DNA of 58,667 bases from Deltaproteobacteria bacterium. GTDB taxonomy: Bacteria; Desulfobacterota; Binatia; Binatales; Binataceae. The translations under genes were made by a program, and so were the position numbers. A model generated the notes under the pieces. The model searched no databases and was not told where the DNA came from. It worked only from the letters and a program-made list of their open reading frames with translations. Location: contig JAJZAI010000020.1 of assembly GCA_021799495.1 (NCBI GenBank), positions 1-58,667 of the forward strand, read 5' to 3'. This document shows positions 8,167-17,376 of the stretch, piece after piece (positions within the stretch are counted from its first letter, which is position 1; each line of letters opens with the position of its first letter).

Positions 8167-9474
8167 GTGAAAAGACGTTCTATTTCTAAATTGGCGTCAG
8201 CGATTGTCATCGTTTTCTTTGGTATATTGCTGGTTCGCGGCGACGCGTTTGCTCAAGCCTCGCCAACTCCAACCGCGACGCCGACGCCGTCCTGCTCAAT
8301 TTCCGAACTGCCTGATGGATCACCGCCGATTTGCAATACGGGCGCGGAAGTACCGCCGTCTTACCTTGGCGTTTCGGGCGGAAACATCAACAGCGTAACG
8401 ATTTCAAAAACCGGCGGCGCTGTCTGCTGTTCGGGAACTTTTGGCGCGCTGGTGCAGGATTCCAGCGGAAATCAATATGTGTTGAGCACCAATCACGTCC
8501 TGGCGCGCAATAGTACAACAGGATCGGCCGCGGCGAAGGCGAAAGAACTGATCGTGCAGCCGTCGTTGCAGGACCTGGGATGCTGGCAGGATCCGTCTGA
8601 CACCGTAGCGCAACTTTCAAAATGGGTTCCGCTCAGCTTTAAAGCCGGCATTGAAAATCAGATGGATGTGGCGATCGCGAAAGTCGTGTCCGCGAATCAG
8701 GGTCCGAACGGCCCTTCGGTGCAGGGCGTGGATACGTCTGGCAGAATCCTGAACATCGGCACGATCAGCACCACGCCGTTCCCTTTTAACAGTCTGATAG
8801 ACGGCTTGGCCGTGATGAAGATGGGACGCACGAGCTGCCTGACCAGCGGCGTGATCGACGCCTTCGATGCGATGGGTCAGGTCGTCTACAGCAAGACCTG
8901 TAATAATGCCTCTTCCGGCGTCGCTTACTTCGATCATCAGATTCTGGTTCTCGGCCAGATTCCGGGTTCGACCAACGGCTCGTCCTGCACTTTCGCGTCG
9001 CCGGGAGATTCGGGAGCGCTGGTGCTGACAGCCGACTTCGGCTGCCCGCAGGCGATCGGAGTCGTGTTTGCCGGCGCCTCCGGAAGCGGCGCGGATTCCG
9101 GCGGATCGATTGTCGCCGTCAACCCAATCCAGACGGTGTTGACCAAGTTAAACGTCTCTCTGGTCGGGCAAGCCTGTACCGGCGCTGCGTACGCCCAGGA
9201 TGCCGACGGCTCGGTTCGGTCGGCTGATATAAGCGACGAACTCCGCGCTTCGATCGAACATGTGCGTCGCGTAAAGGAACTGCGCGGCCGCACATTGTTA
9301 AAAATTTCCGGAGTTGCCGCTGTTGGAATCGGCGCGGGAAACGATCCGAACAGCGCGATGCTGAACGTCTATCTAACCCAAGACACGCCCGAGATTCGCA
9401 ATCGCGTGCTTAAGCAGCTCAAGGGCGAGCAGGTCCGATTCAAACAGCTCGGAGGCAGCTTCTCGGCCCTATAA
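8167..9474 (+). CDS. Secreted chymotrypsin-fold serine protease-like protein
   Basis: Read from GTG 8167 behind GGGGGGAGG, the 435-residue protein has a signal peptide (cleavage near DAFAQ-AS), a Pro/Thr linker, then a trypsin-like core. His110 in STNHVLA, Asp167 in QMDVAIAK and Ser282 in SPGDSGALV fit the catalytic triad order, and SGVIDAF and GVVFAG match the barrel. Paired cysteines suggest disulfides. The C-terminal 70 residues (ISGVAAVGIGAG, YLTQDTPEIRNRVL, GSFSAL) resemble a small module that in related bacterial proteins usually lies before the protease domain. The substrate is unknown. A bidirectional hairpin terminator follows. Confidence 0.78.
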   Translation: MKRRSISKLASAIVIVFFGILLVRGDAFAQASPTPTATPTPSCSISELPDGSPPICNTGAEVPPSYLGVSGGNINSVTISKTGGAVCCSGTFGALVQDSSGNQYVLSTNHVLARNSTTGSAAAKAKELIVQPSLQDLGCWQDPSDTVAQLSKWVPLSFKAGIENQMDVAIAKVVSANQGPNGPSVQGVDTSGRILNIGTISTTPFPFNSLIDGLAVMKMGRTSCLTSGVIDAFDAMGQVVYSKTCNNASSGVAYFDHQILVLGQIPGSTNGSSCTFASPGDSGALVLTADFGCPQAIGVVFAGASGSGADSGGSIVAVNPIQTVLTKLNVSLVGQACTGAAYAQDADGSVRSADISDELRASIEHVRRVKELRGRTLLKISGVAAVGIGAGNDPNSAMLNVYLTQDTPEIRNRVLKQLKGEQVRFKQLGGSFSAL

Positions 9475-9480
9475 AAGAGA

Positions 9481-9520
9481 ACGGGCCGGCGTGCGAGATT
9501 GAAGTCGCTCGCCGGCCCGT
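9481..9520. terminator. Bidirectional intrinsic terminator
   Basis: Perfect 11-bp arms (9481-9491 and 9510-9520) flank an 18-base loop between two convergent genes. On the minus strand the stem is followed by TCTCTTTTAT, a reasonable T-rich tract for the NHL lipoprotein transcript; on the plus strand the tract is weaker. Confidence 0.7.
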
Positions 9521-9600
9521 TTGCCTGACGAAGTTCTTCTAAGATGCGCCCGCGGCCACGCGCAATGGTGGCCGCCGCACGCCCGGTTTCAGCGTGCGCT

Positions 9601-11592
9601 TCATGGCATGCAAACCTCTTTGCCCTGGTTCAGACAGGCTACCACCGGCGTGAGCGTCGGTGTCGCGACGCCAACGATTTCATTCACGCCGTCCTCATAG
9701 TTGTTTGCTATCCAGATGTTGCCGCCAGCATCAACAGCAATTGAGAATTCGCTCAGACGCGTTGGCCACGGTCCGAGATTCAATCCGAAACCGTAAGCAC
9801 TCGCCGCGGTCAGTTCGCTTACGCTATCGTCGACGGAGTTGGTGGCCCAAACGTTGCTGCCGGCATCGACAGCGATCGAATTAGGACTGCTGAACGACGC
9901 GCCCGGAATTCCTGTATTCGTATTGTTGAAGTTGACGCCGGCGCAGCTCGACGTCGTGCATCCGGCGGGTAATTCGCTGACGCTGTTGCTGTTCAGATTG
10001 ACCGCCAGGACATCGCCCGCGCCGTTAACCGCTATTTCGACCGGGCTTCCGAATCCAGCGCCGGGACTGCCGGTGTTTGAGTTGTTGAAGTTGACGCCCG
10101 TGCAGCTTGCGTTGGAGCATCCAGCCAGCAGCTCGCTGACGCTGTTGCCACTGTAATTCGCCACCCACAAATTGCCGAGTTCATCCGGCGTTGAGGAAAA
10201 TGGACCACTAAAGACCGCGCCCGGAGTGCCGGTGTTCGAATTGGTGAAGTTCACGCCCGTGCAGCTTGCGCTGGAGCATCCGGCCAGCAGCTCGCTGACG
10301 CTGTCGCCGGAGAAATTCGTAATCCACAGATTGCCCGCGGAGTCCAACTCGATCGAACTGGGGCCGTTGAAGGCGGCGCCGGCCGGCGCGAAATTCAAGC
10401 CGCTCGCATACCCGCTGGCATTGGTCAATTCACCAACGCTGTTGCCTTTGAAATTCGCCACCCAAACGTTGCCAGCCGCGTCGATCGCCAGCCATACCGG
10501 AAAGTTCAGGCTGGCGCCGGCCGGGGCGAAGTTCAGCCCCGTGATGTAGCCGCTTGCGCCGGTCAATTCGCTTACGCTGTTGCTGGCCGCGTTTGCCACC
10601 CAGACGTTGCCGGCGCCATCCACCGCAATCATGTAAGGCGAGTTGAAAGCCGCGGCAGTGGGCGCATAGTTCAAAGTCAGCGCCCAGCTTGCCGGCTCGA
10701 CCGCAAGCGCCGGTGCGAACGGAGCGTTGACCGGCTCCAACGCGAACAGGTCGCCGACGTTGTTTGCCGGATTGCGCGCGATATCAACCGCCGCCTGCAA
10801 GGTGGTCGTCGGCGCGGCGCCGCCTGACGGCGTTGCCGCAGTGAACAGATTCTGGCATTCCGTGGAATTCGCGCCGGACGAATCCACGCAACTCGCAAGG
10901 ATATTCGCCAGCGAATAAAGCGTCGGCGTCGGCGAAATCACGCCCGGCGGAAACGCGATTGGCGCCAACCCGGTCGCAGGGTCCACGAAGTTCGTCGCCG
11001 TGATTGTCGCCGCCGCGTTATTCAGCCCCGTCTGATTGGTCGAAGACGTTCCGACCGTCTGTCCGGACGCATCCAGGAACTGATCGAGCGTCCAAACCGT
11101 CGCGACCGTCGTCGCCTCGTTGACCACGGTCTCGTGCGCGAAACTGGCGCAAGTCCCGACCGCCGAAATAAATCCAGTCGCGGCGTTGGCGCCGCTCTGG
11201 CCCTTGATCGTGCCGCCCGTCGCCACCAGATAAATCTGCTGCGAATAACCGCTGGTCTGGCAGGTGATTGCGGGGATATCGAAGGCGCCATTACTATCCG
11301 AGGCCGTTTGCGCAAGCTGATACGCTCCCGCGCCGTAACCGGTCGCGCCAGCCTGATAGAGCGTGATCTGAGACCCGCCGATCGGCTCGCCAGCCTCAGG
11401 GGAACCACCGTAAACGTGCCCCGAAATTCCCGGACCCGGCGTTGGGGTTGGCGTTGGAGTGGGCGTTACTCCGCCGGAGCTCGAATTCCCGCCACATCCG
11501 CAAAGCACGCAGAAGCCAAGCATCAGCACGGAAATCGTGAAGAGTTTGACATTAGCTTTGCTTATGGCGCGGCGGTGAATCGCGGTTTTCAC
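9601..11592 (-). CDS. NHL/Vgb-like beta-propeller lipoprotein
   Basis: The 663-residue product begins at GTG 11592 (GGGGGATTAGAGA upstream). It has a lipoprotein signal with lipobox LCGC (Cys33), a Thr-Pro repeat linker, a region of about 270 residues that includes a carboxypeptidase-regulatory-like beta-sandwich (GHVYGGSPEAG) and a helical segment, then seven repeats of about 40-45 residues of the type SIAVDAAGNVWVANxxxNSVSEL. Seven such repeats would close a seven-bladed propeller like NHL or virginiamycin-lyase-type proteins. The likely role is surface display and binding; catalytic residues are not evident. It is divergent from the G8 protein at 11688. Confidence 0.8.
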   Translation of the reverse strand: MKTAIHRRAISKANVKLFTISVLMLGFCVLCGCGGNSSSGGVTPTPTPTPTPGPGISGHVYGGSPEAGEPIGGSQITLYQAGATGYGAGAYQLAQTASDSNGAFDIPAITCQTSGYSQQIYLVATGGTIKGQSGANAATGFISAVGTCASFAHETVVNEATTVATVWTLDQFLDASGQTVGTSSTNQTGLNNAAATITATNFVDPATGLAPIAFPPGVISPTPTLYSLANILASCVDSSGANSTECQNLFTAATPSGGAAPTTTLQAAVDIARNPANNVGDLFALEPVNAPFAPALAVEPASWALTLNYAPTAAAFNSPYMIAVDGAGNVWVANAASNSVSELTGASGYITGLNFAPAGASLNFPVWLAIDAAGNVWVANFKGNSVGELTNASGYASGLNFAPAGAAFNGPSSIELDSAGNLWITNFSGDSVSELLAGCSSASCTGVNFTNSNTGTPGAVFSGPFSSTPDELGNLWVANYSGNSVSELLAGCSNASCTGVNFNNSNTGSPGAGFGSPVEIAVNGAGDVLAVNLNSNSVSELPAGCTTSSCAGVNFNNTNTGIPGASFSSPNSIAVDAGSNVWATNSVDDSVSELTAASAYGFGLNLGPWPTRLSEFSIAVDAGGNIWIANNYEDGVNEIVGVATPTLTPVVACLNQGKEVCMP

Positions 11593-11687
11593 TCTCTAAT
11601 CCCCCTGACAGCGTCCAATCCCTTGAAAACTGACGCGATCTATTATTGTATCTAGGGGATTTGTGCAACCCGAAGGACTGTGAACAA

Positions 11688-14600
11688 ATGAGAACTCTAG
11701 AATCGTGCACGATTGTTTATACCAATCTAAAACGCCTAATATTAGTTTATTTAGGTCTTTTGTTCCTGTTTCTTTCCATCTTTTCTGGGCGCGCGATGGC
11801 CGCGACTTGCACCGGGGGAACAATACTGCCGAACACCTACACCTCCGGGACGATTCCCGAAGATCTAATCGTCTCGGGAGCGTGCACCGTGCAAGGCTCA
11901 AACACTGATACGCCGGCCACGTATTACTTCCACACCGTAAATGTCGTTAATGGCGGAAGTTTGATATTTGCCGACGCCAATACCGATTTTTACGCCGAAA
12001 ACATTTTGGTCGAAAATCAAGGCAAATTACTCGCTGGCACGACCGTCGCGCCGATTGGAACGGTGGCGGCCAGCAACGAAGTGACGATCCATCTGTGGGG
12101 CGCGCCCGTCGATCCCGGCGCCCTGTGCAACTCGGCCAACTGCGGAATCCCGACTCCCCCCTGGGGCGACAATACCGCGAGCACTTTGAATCCCGGCTCC
12201 TGCACGCCATTTACGTTTCCGACCGGACAGAGCGACTGCTTTTACAGTTATGGAACGCTCGATAAAGCGGACGGAACGGCGCCCGCCTATTTCGGCCATA
12301 AGGTCCTGGCCGTGTCTTACGGCGGCACTTTACAGCTCTATGGCAAGACCGGCGCGACCTATAACGACGCGTCGCTGACCGGATGCGCCGATCCGACCAA
12401 CAAACCCGCGTCTTGCACGGGAACGAGCTGGGTCCGGCTGGCTCAAGATGCGTTGCCGGGCGATATGAAAATCGTTGTCTCTGGACCGGTGGATTGGCAA
12501 GACCAATATCAGATTGTCCTGACCACGACCGATTATCTGCCCTCGCACTCGGAGTTGCTTCAAGTCAGCGGCGCGCCGAGTTACAACGGCACGGCGAACA
12601 CTACGACGATTAACCTGGTCAGCGCGGTTCAGTATCCGCACAACGGCCAGCTATTCGACCTGTCGAACGCCTCTTTTCCCGGAATTTCGAAGCTGACGAA
12701 CTTTCCGACGTCGGGCGATATGCGCGCCTCCGTCGGCCTGTTATCGCGCAACATACGCATAATCTCCGACGGCGACACCCCCGGATCGGCTTTTGCCGTC
12801 AATCCGGGAAATCCCGACAACTACTTCGGCGGCCATACCATCGTGCGCCAGGGCTTCCAGTCGGTCCAAATTCAGGGCGTGGAATTCTACCAGTTGGGCC
12901 AGGGCGGCAGCATCATGCATTACCCTGTCCACTTTCATATGGTCCGGGCGACGCCGACGAATTCTCCAACGTTCGTAAAGGACAGCTCGGTCTGGGATTC
13001 GATGACGCGCTGGATTGTGCTGCATGCGACGCAGGGCGTGATGCTCGCGCGCAACGTGGGCTATTTGTCGATCGGCCACGGCTATTACCTGGAAGACGGC
13101 ACCGAAACCGGCAATCAGCTCTATGCCAATCTCGGCGTCTTCGCGCGCGCCGCGGTGGCCAATGCGTCCGGTGGCACGGCGGCCGATGCGAATCCGCAGA
13201 ACCCGCGCATGATTCCCGGCATCCTGACGGCCACGGCTCCTATAGATAATAACTGTAAAAATAACGTTATAAGCTGTCCAAGCGGGTACAACGATCTTTC
13301 AAACTACTCGGACTCGGATAATCCGTCGGTCTTCTGGATCATGAACGGCATGAACGATTTCGAGTACAACATGGCCGCGGGCGCGGGCACTTGCGGCGCC
13401 TGCTACTGGTTCGTGCCCGGCGCGATTAGCGGCCCCTCGCAATACGAAAAGTGGTACGGCTACGCCAGCGAACAATTGTCGCTCAGCCGGGCCGGGACCA
13501 CTCCTCTGGGACCATTCATCGGCAATAGCTGCACCACCGCCATGGAGGGTTTCGTGGAGGTCGGCGCGATTAACGCGTGCAACGGCGTCAATCAGACAGA
13601 TACCTCGCGATTGAAAAATAAAAACACCACGCTGGTGATGTTGCCGTCGCCGTCCGCGCCGCCGAAAGGCGACACCAATTACTATCCGCAAATCACCGGC
13701 TTGCGGTACCCAACGCGATGCTCCGCCGCTGATAAAGGCACGGCCAACGCCGACTGCTCCGCGGTTCCGGTATGCGCCGCCGGCAATGAGACCAATTGCG
13801 ACGTGGTCGTGCTGAACAAGTTCACGACCTCGTTCAATTGGGCGCAAACCAATTTTGCGGCGGTCTGGTTGAGATCGCTTTGGTCGCTGACGGTCAACAA
13901 CGTCGTCAGCGATCCGCAGAATGCCGGAATGAATTTCGTCACCAGCGGCGGCTACGACACCGCGTCGGTGATTCCGGGATATTGGGGATTGGTGCGCCAG
14001 AGCGCAATGATTGGCAGTTCGCAATGGAGCAATCCAAAATACACCGACGGCCTCGCGAACAATCCCTACGTATCCAACGCGGGCCCATTCAATCCGTTTT
14101 CAGCGAAGATCGGAACCAAAGATATAACTGGCCTGAAATGCGCGGCCGATCCGAATTCCGACGGAGTAAACGCCGCATATTGCCTGTCGCAGAACGATCA
14201 AGTGAGCTTTCAGATTTCCAACTTCGCCGGCTTCCAGCGGCTGTTCAGCGTGTATGACGGTCCGATTTTCCAGGACACCAACGCCTATCTCAATATCCAT
14301 CCCACGTTCCTTACCTCCGACGGAACGATCAACGGGAAAGTGCTGCAAACGCCGGCCGGCCCCTGTGAAGCAAATCCAGACGTCGGAAGACCATGTATTC
14401 GGGCGGGCTTTATCAGCGGCGGCGTTTCGGGCATTCGCTCTTATCGCCTCGGCGGCAAGAAATTATGTTTCGAGCCAAACGCGGCGATTGGCTGGAAGCA
14501 ACCTAACGGATTCTACTACGCTCCCGCCTTTCATTCGTACAATCTCTTCTTCGGCGGCGTTGACATCCGTCATTTTGTCACGGAACCGCTGTTTAAACCC

Positions 14601-15950
14601 AACCTCTTAAGCTTCGAGACGAATGAGGGGGAGGCCAAGAAGGAGTACTGCAACTGGGACCCCGGCATGTTCCAGGGCTTTACCGATATCGATCGCGAGA
14701 CCGTGCTGAACGACGACGATGGTTCGTTGACCGGCCTGAGCAGCCCGATCAGCGCCGCGCCCAGCCCTGTTCCCACTCCATCGATAAATGAAACCATCTC
14801 GGTCAACAAAGAAACTTTCTTCAACGCGCCGACCGAGGCCTGGGAATGCGCTTCCGATTATCCGATCAACGCGCAAGGCGATGCGAAGTGCCTGCCCGCG
14901 ACGGCGAAGACCAGTCCTTATGAATACGTAAGCACCGCCATCTATCCGGAATGCGCCAAAACCGTGCCGGATAGCAGCGCCCCGGTGAGGTACTGCGCCG
15001 ACGGCAATTGGGGCAGTTCCTGCACCTCGTCTCCGCCCGACAACGGATGTCTGGGCGTGCCGATTTACCGGCAACTGCTGCTTTCAGGAGAAAAGCAGGA
15101 TCCCATCGGTCAAATGAAGCGAATGATGGGGCAGAACAACTTTCAACGCAGCGCCCTGACCGCGAGTCATGGCGTTTATTATATCGACACCACGATCTCG
15201 AAGAAGACGCAGCAAGACCACCGGTTCATCAGCGTCAATACATTCACTGGCGGAAATGTATATGACCTGTTCTTTCTCTTCACGAAAAGAGACACCTCCC
15301 AGACCTACATATTATTCGTCGGAAAGGGATTGCCCGCCAATTGGGACAAGCAGCCGGGGAACGTGAACCCTGGCTATGAGGGCCTGACTCTGCCGTTTCA
15401 GTTCTCAGGCGCCGGTTCCGACGGTAGCAGCGGCGCGTGGAGCAGCAGCTACGATCCATCCACGGGCCTCCTGACGCTGAAGCTCAATGCGTCGAAAATC
15501 GCCGCCCAGTACGCTTTAAGCGCCACGGTTCCCAACACCAAACCGGCGGTGTCGCTGGGGCAAAAGGTTTGCCAGCCCGCCACGATGTGCACGTGGAGCA
15601 GCGGCGCCAGCCAATGCCAGTGCAATACGAGCGGCCCTTACGCTTCCATTTGCGCGCAATTGAATACGGCAAAACAGACCGTATGCGACTGGTCGGTGAA
15701 GGATTTCGATTGCCCGGCGGCGGGATGCCCGGCCTTTCAAATCAAATTTCCTCCCGAATGCGCCGACGGTAAAATCGAGGGTTGCTTCGTCGCCGATGAT
15801 AAAAATCATCGTCCGGAGGCAGGTGAATATAATTTCACCAACGATCCTTACTGGAGCGCAAACTTCAATCTCGCCAGCGGCTCGGTCGCCGGTCAACAAT
15901 GCACGTATACCAAGCAGCCGACGACGTCCACCCTATGTCCCCTGCCATGA
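11688..15950 (+). CDS. Very large secreted G8/parallel beta-helix protein resembling CEMIP/TMEM2
   Basis: From ATG 11688 (AAGGAC upstream) the product is 1,420 residues with a signal peptide (hydrophobic VYLGLLFLFLSIF, cleavage after RAMAA). Residues about 70-115 fit a G8 domain: VVNGGSLIFADANTDFYAENI then VENQGKLLAG. Around residues 385-470 it carries the block typical of the animal hyaluronidase-related CEMIP/TMEM2 family: GVEFYQLGQGG, YPVHFHM (about 411-418), then GYLSIGHGYYLEDGTETGN (about 455-473), a parallel beta-helix region. The C-terminal third is Cys-rich and unrecognised. It could bind or cleave an extracellular polysaccharide; this is inference from distant family resemblance. Confidence 0.75.
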   Translation: MRTLESCTIVYTNLKRLILVYLGLLFLFLSIFSGRAMAATCTGGTILPNTYTSGTIPEDLIVSGACTVQGSNTDTPATYYFHTVNVVNGGSLIFADANTDFYAENILVENQGKLLAGTTVAPIGTVAASNEVTIHLWGAPVDPGALCNSANCGIPTPPWGDNTASTLNPGSCTPFTFPTGQSDCFYSYGTLDKADGTAPAYFGHKVLAVSYGGTLQLYGKTGATYNDASLTGCADPTNKPASCTGTSWVRLAQDALPGDMKIVVSGPVDWQDQYQIVLTTTDYLPSHSELLQVSGAPSYNGTANTTTINLVSAVQYPHNGQLFDLSNASFPGISKLTNFPTSGDMRASVGLLSRNIRIISDGDTPGSAFAVNPGNPDNYFGGHTIVRQGFQSVQIQGVEFYQLGQGGSIMHYPVHFHMVRATPTNSPTFVKDSSVWDSMTRWIVLHATQGVMLARNVGYLSIGHGYYLEDGTETGNQLYANLGVFARAAVANASGGTAADANPQNPRMIPGILTATAPIDNNCKNNVISCPSGYNDLSNYSDSDNPSVFWIMNGMNDFEYNMAAGAGTCGACYWFVPGAISGPSQYEKWYGYASEQLSLSRAGTTPLGPFIGNSCTTAMEGFVEVGAINACNGVNQTDTSRLKNKNTTLVMLPSPSAPPKGDTNYYPQITGLRYPTRCSAADKGTANADCSAVPVCAAGNETNCDVVVLNKFTTSFNWAQTNFAAVWLRSLWSLTVNNVVSDPQNAGMNFVTSGGYDTASVIPGYWGLVRQSAMIGSSQWSNPKYTDGLANNPYVSNAGPFNPFSAKIGTKDITGLKCAADPNSDGVNAAYCLSQNDQVSFQISNFAGFQRLFSVYDGPIFQDTNAYLNIHPTFLTSDGTINGKVLQTPAGPCEANPDVGRPCIRAGFISGGVSGIRSYRLGGKKLCFEPNAAIGWKQPNGFYYAPAFHSYNLFFGGVDIRHFVTEPLFKPNLLSFETNEGEAKKEYCNWDPGMFQGFTDIDRETVLNDDDGSLTGLSSPISAAPSPVPTPSINETISVNKETFFNAPTEAWECASDYPINAQGDAKCLPATAKTSPYEYVSTAIYPECAKTVPDSSAPVRYCADGNWGSSCTSSPPDNGCLGVPIYRQLLLSGEKQDPIGQMKRMMGQNNFQRSALTASHGVYYIDTTISKKTQQDHRFISVNTFTGGNVYDLFFLFTKRDTSQTYILFVGKGLPANWDKQPGNVNPGYEGLTLPFQFSGAGSDGSSGAWSSSYDPSTGLLTLKLNASKIAAQYALSATVPNTKPAVSLGQKVCQPATMCTWSSGASQCQCNTSGPYASICAQLNTAKQTVCDWSVKDFDCPAAGCPAFQIKFPPECADGKIEGCFVADDKNHRPEAGEYNFTNDPYWSANFNLASGSVAGQQCTYTKQPTTSTLCPLP

Positions 15951-15959
15951 GTTAAATCC

Positions 15960-16002
15960 GGCGCGGGCGCGCTGGCGATTCAATTCGCCGCGCGCCCGCG
16001 CC
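15960..16002. terminator. Strong GC hairpin between convergent genes
   Basis: Thirteen-base arms (15960-15972, 15990-16002) pair perfectly, and the loop contains a further short inner stem (GGCGA/TCGCC). It sits between the G8 protein stop and the convergent LLM stop. No T-run is present. Confidence 0.55.
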
Positions 16003-16061
16003 CCTCATTTGATCACGATCCCGCGGCATGCCTTCGCGGCCGCCCAACGATGCGGCGCCGG

Positions 16062-17345
16062 CTATCGGGCTGACAGGTAATCGCGCAGAGTGTCGCCTTC
16101 GTATTCGCGGCGGAACACGCCACGCCGCTGAAGTTCGGGAATGAGCAGGCGGACGATGTCCTCGTAATAATCCGGGGCGTAATAGGGCGGGCTGATCTGG
16201 AAGCCGTCGCCGCCCATCCGGTCTAGCATCGATTCCATCTGGTCCGCCACTTGCGGCGGCGTGCCGACCATGTGCGGCATGCCGATGCCGCGGCCGTAAA
16301 TCTTCGCCGCTTCCCTGAGCGTCAGATCGCGACTGGACCGCTTGAACGCTTCCAGGATTCCCTGCACGCCGGCGGTCTGGATGCGCGCGAGCGGCATATC
16401 AAGATCGTAGCGCGCCAAATCCAGATCGAAATGCGACGCCATCAGGCTGAGACCGGCCTCGGGTGGAATGCGTTCCAGCACCGCGCGTTCCAGCGCCTGG
16501 GCTTCGGCTTCGGTCTCGGCCACGATCGGCTGGGCGCCCCAGATGATCTTGATGGCCGACGGATCGCGCCCGTGTTTGCGCGCGCGTTCGGCGAGGTCGT
16601 CGGAGTACCATCGGCCGCCGGCGCCAAAAACGCATTCGGCATGGCGCGCGGCGAACTCGCGCCCGCGCTCCGACGCTCCGGCCTGAATCAGCACGGGGCG
16701 GCGTTGCGGTGAAGGAATGACATCGAGCGGCCCCTGGCAATGGAACCACTTGCCGTGAAAATTGATCCGATGGACCTTTTTCGGATCGGCGAAGACGCCG
16801 TTTTCCATGTCCATTCGCACCGCGCCGGATTCCCAGCTATCCCACAGCCGGTAGCAAACCTCCATGTATTCGTCGGCGCGCTCGTAACGCTCGTCATGCG
16901 GAATCATCCGATCCATTCCGAAATTGCGCGCCTCGCTGGCGCCGAACGAAGTGACGATGTTCCATCCGATACGGCCATCGCTGACGTGATCGAGCGTGGA
17001 GAGTTTGCGCGCCAGCATGAACGGCGGGTAGAACGTCGTCGACATGGTCACCGCGAATCCCAGCTTTCGGGTGAACCCCGCAAGGTACGAAATGAGTATG
17101 AGCGGATCGTGATTGGGAAACTGGATTGCGTAGCGGACGCTCGCCTCGTTGCCGCCGCCCCAGCCGTCGGCGAAGAACATCATGTCGAACTTGCCGCGCT
17201 CGAGCGTCTGGGCGATCGAGCGCCAATACTCATTCTGATGCCAACTCCAGCGGATTTTGTCCCGCGGATATATCCACGACATCATCGTGTGAGGCGCGGG
17301 GCAATAAATGACGAAACCCGTCAGATGCATCAGCTTTTTGGCCAT
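16062..17345 (-). CDS. NtaA/SnaA/DszA-type FMN-dependent monooxygenase (LLM class)
   Basis: A 427-residue LLM protein of the larger NtaA/DszA branch: MAKKLMHLTGFV, MSWIYPRDKIRW, TLERGKFDMMFFADGWGG, VTMSTTFYPPFMLARKLSTLDHVSDGRIGWNIVTS, RADEYMEVCYRLWDSWE and QAGASERGREFAARHAECVF. Members oxidise nitrilotriacetate, sulfones or related compounds using FMNH2 from a separate reductase. ATG 17345 is preferred over GTG 17351. It lies 31 bp downstream of the amidohydrolase gene on the same strand, so the two probably form an operon in which a monooxygenase and a hydrolase or decarboxylase act on one pathway. Confidence 0.9.
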   Translation of the reverse strand: MAKKLMHLTGFVIYCPAPHTMMSWIYPRDKIRWSWHQNEYWRSIAQTLERGKFDMMFFADGWGGGNEASVRYAIQFPNHDPLILISYLAGFTRKLGFAVTMSTTFYPPFMLARKLSTLDHVSDGRIGWNIVTSFGASEARNFGMDRMIPHDERYERADEYMEVCYRLWDSWESGAVRMDMENGVFADPKKVHRINFHGKWFHCQGPLDVIPSPQRRPVLIQAGASERGREFAARHAECVFGAGGRWYSDDLAERARKHGRDPSAIKIIWGAQPIVAETEAEAQALERAVLERIPPEAGLSLMASHFDLDLARYDLDMPLARIQTAGVQGILEAFKRSSRDLTLREAAKIYGRGIGMPHMVGTPPQVADQMESMLDRMGGDGFQISPPYYAPDYYEDIVRLLIPELQRRGVFRREYEGDTLRDYLSAR

Positions 17346-17376
17346 ACGCACCCCGGCGTTCGCGCGGACGAACGGC

